Shown: positions 9,024 through 16,668 of the stretch, piece after piece
Position numbering within the stretch: position 1 is the first letter of the stretch
Layout: every line of letters begins with the position of its first letter
NCBI RefSeq assembly: GCF_021531895.1
Contig: NZ_JAFBIX010000005.1
Location: forward strand, 51,406-115,405
Origin: Faecalicatena contorta
Lineage (GTDB): Bacteria > Bacillota > Clostridia > Lachnospirales > Lachnospiraceae
Reading direction: 5' to 3'
DNA length: 64,000 nucleotides
Program-made: the position numbers and the translations under genes
Notes under the pieces: generated by a model
What the model was told of the DNA's origin: nothing
Database searches by the model: none
Seen by the model: the letters and a program-made list of their open reading frames with translations, nothing else

Positions 9024-10508
9024 CTATTGGTTGCATCCTGTCAGTCCATAGGTTTCTAGATTATTTATAACCACCTGCCCTCCATGAGCACAAAGATATA
9101 TCTGATTCTGTGCGTTTCCTGCAAACACATTGAGAGAATGGTTGTTCTGATAATCGTCCGTAAATATCTCGATCGAACTCTGATCTGATAATATATGCAC
9201 ATCTAGTTCTTTCCTATCCTTTAGATACATCACGCTTTTGGATATTCCTTTACTCCATCCATCTGCCTCATTTCGATTTACAGACATCTGCGCATTTTTA
9301 AAATCAAAGATGCAAATAGTCTTTTTACCCTCTCCACATCGCAAACCTATTTCCAACTGATCCGCATTCGTCTCTTCAAGATTGATTTGCATTTTCCATT
9401 CAAAAGAAATACCATCACCGGCCTTAATATCTGTCTTCTTCTCACTTACTATTATAGTCTCCTGATTCCATGCATCCACACGAAGCGATTCTATCTCTTT
9501 AATTGGAATAAATTGAAGTGTACCATCTTCTTTCATTCGAACTTCTCTTGGAATATTGTACGAACCACACCAACCTTCTTTATAAGTCGGCCCCCAGTCT
9601 TTCCAGAATGGCATCCAATCCCATGCATTAGCCCACCCAACAATTATTCTTCGTCCATCTGGAGTCAGAAATGATTGCGGTGCATAATAATCGAAACCCC
9701 AGTCAATTTCTCCATTAATATGGTAATTAAATTTTCCAGTTTCATAATCGAAATCTCCCACAAGATAGACAACCGTACGTTCTCCGGCCCCCATAGGCGA
9801 AAACATAAGTACATACCGATCTCCCATTGGATAAAAATCCGGGCATTCCCACATGTATCCCCACTCGCCACGGCTTTCTGCCAACACATTAAAGAACTCC
9901 CAATGCAACATATCTTTGGAGCGATATAAGAGTGCCTGTGCTTTATTATCCCGGCTTGCTCCGCATACCATATAATAGGTGCCGTCATGTTTCCATACCT
10001 TTGGATCACGGAACTGATATGTCGGGATTCCATCTGGTGCAGTCAATACAGGATTTCCCTCATACTTTTCAAAATGTATCCCATCTTCACTATACGCAAT
10101 ACACTGCGTCTGCTCAAAACCTTTTCCATTATTTGTTGTGCCTGTGAACATCAAAAACAATTTTCCATCATGTTCAATTGCACTTCCAGAAAAACATCCA
10201 CCACGGAAATGATCGTCATAAAATTCGGAAGGTGCAAGTGCCAGTGGTAGATATTCCCAATGGAGCATGTCATCACTTATGGCATGACCCCAGTGCATAT
10301 AATCCCAGAATCCATAATATGGATTATACTGATAGAAAAAATGATACTTGCCTTTATAATAAATCAATCCATTCGGATCGTTGATCCAACCAGTCTGCGC
10401 CATAAAATGATAGTGTTGACGCATTGCACCGTTTTTCACAATATCTTTTTTTGCATCAATTTCCTGCTGAGCCTTTTCAATTTTTTTTTGCATTAATTCA
10501 TTAGACAT
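9024..10508 (-). CDS. GH32 beta-fructosidase (invertase/levanase type), cytoplasmic
   Basis: 494 residues, no signal peptide. The five-bladed propeller of GH32 shows all three acidic residues: nucleophile Asp44 in WINDPNG, the transition-state stabiliser Asp168 in FRDPK, and the acid/base Glu221 in WECPDF. A C-terminal beta-sandwich (about 350-494) follows, with SSIEIFTDD. It would release fructose from sucrose or fructo-oligosaccharides inside the cell. It is the last gene of the SBP-permease-permease-GH172-GH32 operon, 14 bases after GH172. The exact linkage (beta-2,1 or beta-2,6) cannot be read. Confidence 0.94.
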   Translation of the reverse strand: MSNELMQKKIEKAQQEIDAKKDIVKNGAMRQHYHFMAQTGWINDPNGLIYYKGKYHFFYQYNPYYGFWDYMHWGHAISDDMLHWEYLPLALAPSEFYDDHFRGGCFSGSAIEHDGKLFLMFTGTTNNGKGFEQTQCIAYSEDGIHFEKYEGNPVLTAPDGIPTYQFRDPKVWKHDGTYYMVCGASRDNKAQALLYRSKDMLHWEFFNVLAESRGEWGYMWECPDFYPMGDRYVLMFSPMGAGERTVVYLVGDFDYETGKFNYHINGEIDWGFDYYAPQSFLTPDGRRIIVGWANAWDWMPFWKDWGPTYKEGWCGSYNIPREVRMKEDGTLQFIPIKEIESLRVDAWNQETIIVSEKKTDIKAGDGISFEWKMQINLEETNADQLEIGLRCGEGKKTICIFDFKNAQMSVNRNEADGWSKGISKSVMYLKDRKELDVHILSDQSSIEIFTDDYQNNHSLNVFAGNAQNQIYLCAHGGQVVINNLETYGLTGCNQ

Positions 10509-10522
10509 AAGACTCCTCCATA

Positions 10523-11866
10523 TTATTTATATTCATCACGAAGTTTCTTTGCAAATTCCGTATTTAACCTTGATTCTCGACGTGCTTTCTCTTCTTTGAT
10601 TCTGAATTGTTCCTGTCTTGCCGGACTGTATTCTTCCCATCGTTTTTCCCAGGAATCTCTTGCCGCTTTCATTTCATCTGTCAATTCAGGCATTCTTAAA
10701 TCTCTTTCTGGAAGAACCGGAACATTCGGTAGTCTTTCTTCCATTGGAAGAATTGTAATATTCTTGCTCGTCGGCAGGGTCTGATACCAATAAGCAGTGG
10801 AACTCCAGTCATCAGACAAATGATTTGCATGCCCATGCTCGATTGTTACTTTTAAACTCTTTTCAAAACGAACCGGATCCGTAATATGGAACCTATATGA
10901 TACCTGGAACCCATCTGTATCCCCTTCATGAACAATCGTTCCAAAGAACGGATATGCATTTCTCTGCATTCCCCATGCATGATTAAAATAGTCCTCTGTT
11001 CCTGTACCATTAAGACTTGGGTATTCTTCTCCATCAATAAAGAACATATCATTACCCTCGCCCCACCAACTTCCCTGATAGTGCTTAACAGTCAGATTAC
11101 ATCCTACATAATGTCCTGTTCCTTCTACGTCAAGAATCGTATAATTTCCCTCACCTTTGAAATTCGTCACATTATTTACTTCCGGTGAATTAGTCTGAAT
11201 ATCTGGTCCCCATCCATCACATGGATTCTCTCGTCTCCAGCAAGCATGAAAATATGCAGTATTCTCATCCAATGGCTCTTTATACATTTCGTAATCAATA
11301 TTGAAATACAAAATAAACGGTAATTCATTCTCATTTATAATCTCAATCTTTGCTTTTTTATTAAACGGCATCGGGAAATAACAGGATACAGAACACGGTG
11401 CGCCATATCTTCCTGCCTCTTCTGGTTTTAATGAAACATTAAATGGGAGTGAACTGAAATTTCCCGGATAGCAATTTCCAATACAGAAGAAATCTCCAAA
11501 AGGAGCAAGAACACTCGGTGTATCCTGATCATCCCAGGTAATCTTTATTAACACCTTTCTATAATAAAACGGATCATAATCATCCCAAATAACTCCAAGT
11601 GCAGGATGAATCTCCATTACCGGGGCTGCCGATGCATTAAGTACCGGATCCAAAATACTTGGTGCCTTTACTTTACGGCAGGAAGATGTCATCCAAATAT
11701 GGGTAATGCATCCCGGTCCTTCCACTTCTCCTAATACAATACTTTCTTTTGCCGGGATCTCCCAGTAATCCTGATTTTTTCCTCTTTGATCCCAACTTGC
11801 AAGTCTTCCGTTTCTAGCTTTTTTTATTGTTGTTAAATCTTGAAATAATCCTGATACTTTACTCAT
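10523..11866 (-). CDS. GH172 (former DUF2961) alpha-fructofuranosidase / difructose dianhydride hydrolase-like
   Basis: 447 residues, cytoplasmic. It starts with the family signature RLASWDQRGKNQDYW, continues with VEGPGCITHIWMT, and carries two conserved Glu in WWGEGNDMFF (Glu270) and GTGTEDYF (Glu291), the positions I recall as catalytic in GH172 members. GH172 enzymes act on alpha-D-fructofuranosides and difructose dianhydride I, and related members on alpha-D-arabinofuranosides. Association with a GH32 enzyme, 14 bases away, favours fructose-containing substrates such as difructose anhydrides or alpha-linked fructosides. The C-terminal 60 residues are highly charged and probably helical. 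Confidence 0.88.
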   Translation of the reverse strand: MSKVSGLFQDLTTIKKARNGRLASWDQRGKNQDYWEIPAKESIVLGEVEGPGCITHIWMTSSCRKVKAPSILDPVLNASAAPVMEIHPALGVIWDDYDPFYYRKVLIKITWDDQDTPSVLAPFGDFFCIGNCYPGNFSSLPFNVSLKPEEAGRYGAPCSVSCYFPMPFNKKAKIEIINENELPFILYFNIDYEMYKEPLDENTAYFHACWRRENPCDGWGPDIQTNSPEVNNVTNFKGEGNYTILDVEGTGHYVGCNLTVKHYQGSWWGEGNDMFFIDGEEYPSLNGTGTEDYFNHAWGMQRNAYPFFGTIVHEGDTDGFQVSYRFHITDPVRFEKSLKVTIEHGHANHLSDDWSSTAYWYQTLPTSKNITILPMEERLPNVPVLPERDLRMPELTDEMKAARDSWEKRWEEYSPARQEQFRIKEEKARRESRLNTEFAKKLRDEYK

Positions 11867-11898
11867 ATTTTTCTCCTCCTATTGAGCAAATTTATATG

Positions 11899-12729
11899 CT
11901 AACCTTTTACTGCTCCTGCAGTCATTCCTTCTACGATATTCTTCTGGAATATACCATAGAATATCAACTCTGGAATAATAATCATAACACTTGATGCAAC
12001 AATTCCACCATAGTCAACTGTATATGTTCCTTTGAAGAAAGATGCTCCCATGGATAACGTGTAATCTGAAACATCTCTTAACATAACGGATGCAAATGGG
12101 AACTCATTCCAGATATACAGCACATTGAATATTACAATTGTCGCAATTACCGGCTTTGTCATCGGTAAGATAACTCTCACCATTAAGTCCCAAATAGTAC
12201 ATCCATCTATGACTGCTGCTTCATCTATCTCTGTAGGTAATGATTTCAAATACCCCACCAATAACAATGTATTGAATGATATAGAAGTTGCTACATAAGG
12301 GAATATCAATGCCAGTTTCCCTCTGAGTCCAAAAAAAACATTAATCTTGTATACCGGGAACAAAAGAATGAATGGAGAGATTGATAATCCCATAATCAAA
12401 AAACCGTACAATAGTTTTTTAAGTTTTTTATTTTTGAATTCCATTCTTGCAAGCACAAAAGAACTGAGAAATGTAATCACCAACTCAATAATCAATGATA
12501 TAATACATACAAACAACGTATTCCCATATAGCTTAGGAAAATTCAACGTTTCTAATGCATGCTTATAATTCTCAAGATTTAATGTTTTCGGCAATGACAG
12601 AGGTGTAGACAATATTTCAGAATTTGTTTTAAAAGAAAGAACCAACATCCATACAAAAGGAAATACGACCAACACAGTAATGATTGCCATTAAAATATAC
12701 ATCGTTGTCTTTTTTCTTTTATTTATCAT
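11899..12729 (-). CDS. Sugar ABC transporter permease (MalG type)
   Basis: 276 residues with six membrane helices and the EAA loop DEAAVIDGCTIWDLMVRVILP that docks to the ATPase. It pairs with the MalF-type permease 3 bases upstream. C-terminal GMTAGAVKG is typical of CUT1 MalG proteins. No ATPase is encoded in the operon, so a shared MsmX-like ATPase elsewhere is expected. The substrate is inferred from the following GH172 and GH32 genes to be a fructose-containing oligosaccharide. Confidence 0.93.
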   Translation of the reverse strand: MINKRKKTTMYILMAIITVLVVFPFVWMLVLSFKTNSEILSTPLSLPKTLNLENYKHALETLNFPKLYGNTLFVCIISLIIELVITFLSSFVLARMEFKNKKLKKLLYGFLIMGLSISPFILLFPVYKINVFFGLRGKLALIFPYVATSISFNTLLLVGYLKSLPTEIDEAAVIDGCTIWDLMVRVILPMTKPVIATIVIFNVLYIWNEFPFASVMLRDVSDYTLSMGASFFKGTYTVDYGGIVASSVMIIIPELIFYGIFQKNIVEGMTAGAVKG

Positions 12730-12732
12730 CTC

Positions 12733-13605
12733 TTACCCCTCCTTCTCTTTTGTCAAACTAGAATAAATCGCCGTTATAATTAGAGATATTAAGAATGTAA
12801 CGGTCGCTAAAGACATTCCATATCCATAATCTCCACTTGAAAATGTCTGGGAATAACTATATGTTACCAAAGTCTCAGACAAATGGTTCGGACCTCCTCC
12901 AGTTGTCTGCTGAACAATCTCAAAGATTTTAAATACACCCGTAATAATCAACACTGCAACTGTAGAAATTGTTGTCCGCATCATCGGAATCGTCACATAA
13001 CGTATTTCCTGAATAGCATTTGCCCCATCAATTTTAACGGCCTCAAGGATATCTCCCGGAATCATCTTTAATCCCGCAATAAATATTGTTACAAGATAAC
13101 CTAACTGCTGCCAGAAATAAATAATTGCTATACTATATGGAGAAAGCGTTTCTCCACCAATCCATTTTTGCTTAAATGCATCTGCCCCTATTGCATCCAG
13201 AACATTGTTAATAATACCAATATTAGGATCCAATATGTATACCCATATAATACCTACTATAATTGGCGCTATGATTGCTGGCGAAAAAATTAAAGCCTTA
13301 GAAAAATCAACTGCCCTAAGTTTATTATTCAACAAAAGTGCAATTAAAAATGATAATGTGAGCAATAACACAAATGCCAGGACAAACATAATCATTGTAT
13401 TTTTAAAAGAAACCCAAAACAATTCATCCTGGAACAGCCTTATATAGTTTTTTAATCCAGTAAATCTTGGTTTTCCAATACCAGAATATTTTGTGAAACT
13501 ATAGTAAACTGCAATAGCAATCGGTAATATTATAAAAATACTATAAACCAGCAATGTAGGAAGCATAAGTCCTACTTTGTATCTTTTCTTACTTAACCAA
13601 TGCAT
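12733..13605 (-). CDS. Sugar ABC transporter permease (MalF/UgpA type)
   Basis: 290 residues, six membrane helices, EAA loop EAVKIDGANAIQEIRYVTIPMM. First permease of the fructan-type CUT1 importer. It follows the binding protein after a 75-base gap that contains a stable hairpin, and precedes the MalG-type permease by 3 bases. Confidence 0.93.
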   Translation of the reverse strand: MHWLSKKRYKVGLMLPTLLVYSIFIILPIAIAVYYSFTKYSGIGKPRFTGLKNYIRLFQDELFWVSFKNTMIMFVLAFVLLLTLSFLIALLLNNKLRAVDFSKALIFSPAIIAPIIVGIIWVYILDPNIGIINNVLDAIGADAFKQKWIGGETLSPYSIAIIYFWQQLGYLVTIFIAGLKMIPGDILEAVKIDGANAIQEIRYVTIPMMRTTISTVAVLIITGVFKIFEIVQQTTGGGPNHLSETLVTYSYSQTFSSGDYGYGMSLATVTFLISLIITAIYSSLTKEKEG

Positions 13606-13630
13606 AGAACCACCTTATTCCTTGCAAGCG

Positions 13631-13668
13631 TTTTGTTGGGCACGACTTATTTGTCATACCCAACAAAA
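13631..13668 (-). terminator. Intercistronic hairpin between SBP and permease genes
   Basis: A perfect 10-bp stem TTTTGTTGGG (13631-13640) / CCCAACAAAA (13659-13668) lies 13 bases after the SBP stop. On the minus strand the 3' arm ends in a partial T-tract. Such partial terminators or mRNA-stabilising hairpins after an SBP gene keep the binding protein in excess over the permeases. Confidence 0.55.
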
Positions 13669-13680
13669 ACGTTTTATAAA

Positions 13681-15003
13681 CTATTGACTATTTGCTAGCG
13701 AAGTATCAATTTTATCTAATGCTTCTGCAGGTTCATAAGTTCCCTGAAGCACTCCAAAGATTCCGTCATATAAAGCTTCCTGTACTGCTGATGGTACTGT
13801 AAGATCTGGTGCTGCCTCTGGACTTTCCCATCCACTTGCAAGCGATTCAAGCATTGCATTCATTGCATACTGTGAATCTGATGCTGCAACACCTTCATAA
13901 TTTGTTGCCGGGAAAATAGATCCTTCATAAGACAATTTTGCAGCCTCTTCTCCATAATAGAATTTCAGGAACTCATATACGCCTTCTTTTAATTCTTCAT
14001 CATCCGCAACTGCTGCACTGACTCCGATTGGTGCAGATGGAACCTTCATTGCTATATCCTGATTTGCCTCAGTATCTGTAAATTTTGGTCCCCACCAGAA
14101 ACCAATTTTGTCACCAAGATTTTCATCAAATTCTGCACAATCCCACTGACCAGTACCAAACATAGCTGCACTTCCTTCATCAAAGAGCTGTTTTGCATCA
14201 AAGTACTCAATTGTTGCCATGTTTTCAGGGAATGCCTGTGCATCTTTCAGTCCCTGTAACTTTTCAAAGCAAGCAAGCAATTCTTCATTATTAAACTTGT
14301 CTTTTCCGCTAAGGATATTTTCAATATTATCTTCCCAACCATATCTTGCGAGGAATTCATTGAACTCCCACATTGCAAATGCACTGTTTTTGCTTCCAAT
14401 TGAAAGAGGTATTATTCCACTTTCTTTTAATTTTTTGATCATCTCAATAAACTCATCGTAAGTTGTATCATCCGTTGGATATGCTACTCCTGCTTTATCA
14501 AAAAGATCCTTATTATAAAAGATTCCCTGCACATTACACTGATATGGAAGACCATATTGTCCATTATCGTCTTTGAATGCTGATTCCATTCCACCTAGAG
14601 CCTCTTTTATATCAGCATTTTCATCCAGGAATTCTGTCAGATCCATCAGCACTCCTGACTCGCTATACTCGGATGCCTCAGAACCTTCGATCCAGAAAAT
14701 CTCTGGCAATGTACCGTCTTCTGCTTTCAACTTCATATTTTTCGAGTGCGTTTCTGTGTCAGCAGCTTCAAACTCCACTTTATATTTTCCTTCATTCGCT
14801 TTATTAAACGCCTCTACAATACTATTTGTCACTGGTTCTTGTTCTGCCGGATTCGCTACATGAATACCAAATTTAATAACTGTTGCTCCGCTTTCATCTG
14901 TTGCTTTTTCACTACTACTGCCGCCGCATCCTGTCAGAAGCCCCATAGTCAAAACGCCTGCCATCGTTGCAGAAAGAATTCTTTTTACATTTTTGCTTTT
15001 CAT
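13681..15003 (-). CDS. Sugar ABC transporter substrate-binding lipoprotein (SBP_bac_1/8)
   Basis: 440 residues with a lipoprotein signal peptide (MKSKNVKR, hydrophobic stretch, lipobox LTGC). The mature protein follows the CUT1 binding-protein plan: IKFGIHVANPAEQEPVTNSIVEAF opening, YNKDLFDKAGV, WEFNEFLARYGW and a C-terminal VQEALYDGIFGVLQG. It should bind the oligosaccharide processed by the downstream GH172 and GH32 enzymes. GGAG is about 10 bases from the ATG. Two LacI-type operators lie upstream. Confidence 0.93.
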   Translation of the reverse strand: MKSKNVKRILSATMAGVLTMGLLTGCGGSSSEKATDESGATVIKFGIHVANPAEQEPVTNSIVEAFNKANEGKYKVEFEAADTETHSKNMKLKAEDGTLPEIFWIEGSEASEYSESGVLMDLTEFLDENADIKEALGGMESAFKDDNGQYGLPYQCNVQGIFYNKDLFDKAGVAYPTDDTTYDEFIEMIKKLKESGIIPLSIGSKNSAFAMWEFNEFLARYGWEDNIENILSGKDKFNNEELLACFEKLQGLKDAQAFPENMATIEYFDAKQLFDEGSAAMFGTGQWDCAEFDENLGDKIGFWWGPKFTDTEANQDIAMKVPSAPIGVSAAVADDEELKEGVYEFLKFYYGEEAAKLSYEGSIFPATNYEGVAASDSQYAMNAMLESLASGWESPEAAPDLTVPSAVQEALYDGIFGVLQGTYEPAEALDKIDTSLANSQ

Positions 15004-15036
15004 AATTCTTTTTCTCCTTTTTTTGCTTCACTTAAT

Positions 15037-15054
15037 TATGGAACCCGTTCCATA
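15037..15054. promoter_or_regulatory. LacI-family operator O2 (proximal)
   Basis: TATGGAACCCGTTCCATA is an 18-base palindrome with a single central mismatch, about 35 bases before the SBP start codon. It shares the core GGAACnnGTTCC with the palindrome 60 bases upstream. The gene for a LacI-type repressor lies next to it. Confidence 0.8.
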
Positions 15055-15096
15055 TTCATTAAAAAAAATCATTAATATAAAAATATTTTCCGGGGA

Positions 15097-15130
15097 TTAC
15101 TCTTTGTGGAACGGGTTCCACAAAGAGTAA
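15097..15130. promoter_or_regulatory. LacI-family operator O1, perfect 34-base palindrome
   Basis: Two 16-base arms (15097-15112 and 15115-15130) flank a central GG; the core is TGTGGAACGGGTTCCACA. This is a perfect inverted repeat far longer than the operator core needs. It lies between the lacI gene and the SBP gene. On either strand it could also form an RNA hairpin and serve as the lacI terminator. I found no convincing -35/-10 pair for the operon in the 15004-15273 gap. Confidence 0.75.
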
Positions 15131-15273
15131 AAAAAACAAAATCTCCAATGTGCACTTTTTCGATTCATCTGACTTTATTATATTACTTCCCAGCAAATTG
15201 TCAATATTATTTCTTTGCATTATAGTCTTTTTGTGTATTATATCAGAACTTCGCCCATTATTTTTGTGCATTA

Positions 15274-16263
15274 TCACAGTTTTTCAATCGTTGTTCTTCC
15301 ATATCTTACCTGCACATTTAAAAGGATCTTCTTATCCTTATAGACCCTTCCTCCTATCAGCCTGTGAATCAGTCTCACTGACTCTTTTGCCAATCCTTCT
15401 ATTGGTTGAACAATAGCTGTAAGCTTCGGCTCTACAATCTCAGTAATAAAAGTTCCATCATAAGCAATAAACTTTACATCTCTTGGTACTTTCTTATGTC
15501 TGCGAATGGCTTCATTCATACATTCAATTACCAACCGGTCCACACCAAACACGCCATCAAATTCAATATCTTTTGAGAATACTTCTTCCACCACTTCTTT
15601 ATAGTAGGCAGAATCCATACGATTCCATTTTAATTCGTATCCATAAGTCTGAATATTATTTTTCTTCATAATCCGCTCAAACTCATAATGTCTTTCATGA
15701 TAGGGAGATTCCACCTGCACTGCCCCTTTAAAATGCAACACCTTCTTACACCCATTTTTTATCAACGTCTCAGCGGCCAGTCTCCCTCCTTCCTTATGGT
15801 CAACCGCAACCACCGGAATGTCTTCACCGAGGTAACGATCAAGTGCTACAATCGGTTTATGAATCTTCTTATACTCTTCCACATCCAGCGAATGTACACC
15901 TGTAATAATCCCATCCACAATATGACGGTTCAACATATCCAGATATTCCAATTCTGCATTATGAGTCTTTGCCGTATTGCAAAGCATCATCTTGTAACCC
16001 AGCTGATATAATTCCGCCTCAACATAATCTACAAATTCTGCAAAAAACGGATTTGATACGTTCGGCACTAAAACAGCTATAATCCCCGTCTTTTTGTGAT
16101 ATAGATTTCTTGCCAACTCGTTGGGTGTATAGTCGAGTTCTTTCATGGCATCTTCAATTTTAGCTCTTGTCTCCCCTGAAACGTACCCGCTTTCATTCAA
16201 AAGTCTTGATACAGTTCCTACTCCAACCCCCGCTCTTTTTGCAACATCTCTGATACTCGCCAT
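15274..16263 (-). CDS. LacI-family transcriptional regulator of the fructan-type operon
   Basis: 329 residues from the ATG chosen here. The N-terminal helix-turn-helix and hinge are canonical (MASIRDVAKRAGVGVGTVSR, LNESGYVS, DYTPNELARNLY). A periplasmic-binding-protein-like effector domain follows (IAVLVPNVSNPFFAEF, FDGVFGVDRLV). An upstream ATG at 16281 is possible but the family almost always starts at MASIRDVA. It probably represses the SBP-permease-GH172-GH32 operon by binding the two GGAACnnGTTCC palindromes downstream of it, and is relieved by a sugar from that pathway. The specific inducer is unknown. Confidence 0.92.
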   Translation of the reverse strand: MASIRDVAKRAGVGVGTVSRLLNESGYVSGETRAKIEDAMKELDYTPNELARNLYHKKTGIIAVLVPNVSNPFFAEFVDYVEAELYQLGYKMMLCNTAKTHNAELEYLDMLNRHIVDGIITGVHSLDVEEYKKIHKPIVALDRYLGEDIPVVAVDHKEGGRLAAETLIKNGCKKVLHFKGAVQVESPYHERHYEFERIMKKNNIQTYGYELKWNRMDSAYYKEVVEEVFSKDIEFDGVFGVDRLVIECMNEAIRRHKKVPRDVKFIAYDGTFITEIVEPKLTAIVQPIEGLAKESVRLIHRLIGGRVYKDKKILLNVQVRYGRTTIEKL

Positions 16264-16296
16264 TTTCCTCCGCCTTTCCATAAAATTCCTACTTCT

Positions 16297-16324
16297 ATTT
16301 TAAAATAATTCAGCTAAAAGTCAA
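16297..16324 (-). promoter_or_regulatory. Candidate lacI promoter
   Basis: TTGACT (16319-16324), a 16-base spacer and TAAAAT (16297-16302) on the minus strand precede the lacI start by about 35 bases. The rest of the 16264-16668 gap is AT-rich and holds only this and the terminator at 16488. Confidence 0.45.
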
Positions 16325-16487
16325 ACAAAAGATACCTTATTCTTTTACTAACATAACACAATAAATATATACTAATATTTCTCCATCCCTTGGGAAAAAG
16401 TAGATTCTCTTTAATGATTACATTTGGCATTTTTAATCACACTGCTTACCTACATAAATAGGAAAAAACAAGTAAACAACAAATAAA

Positions 16488-16517
16488 CCTACCTTTGCAC
16501 TCAGCAGTCTAGGTAGG
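16488..16517 (-). terminator. Intrinsic terminator of the maltodextrin operon
   Basis: CCTACCT (16488-16494) pairs with AGGTAGG (16511-16517). On the minus strand it is followed by TTTATTTGTTGTTT. It lies about 150 bases after the GH31 stop codon. Confidence 0.6.
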
Positions 16518-16668
16518 CTTATATTTTACATTAATGGCGATCCACTTTGTGGACAGTTATTCCTTTCTCATCTATCATATATCACATCATAACATGTATT
16601 GTAAGCATATAAATTTTCCAGAGTATCTTTGCGATATCTGAAACTATTAATTTCACAACTATTCCTCT

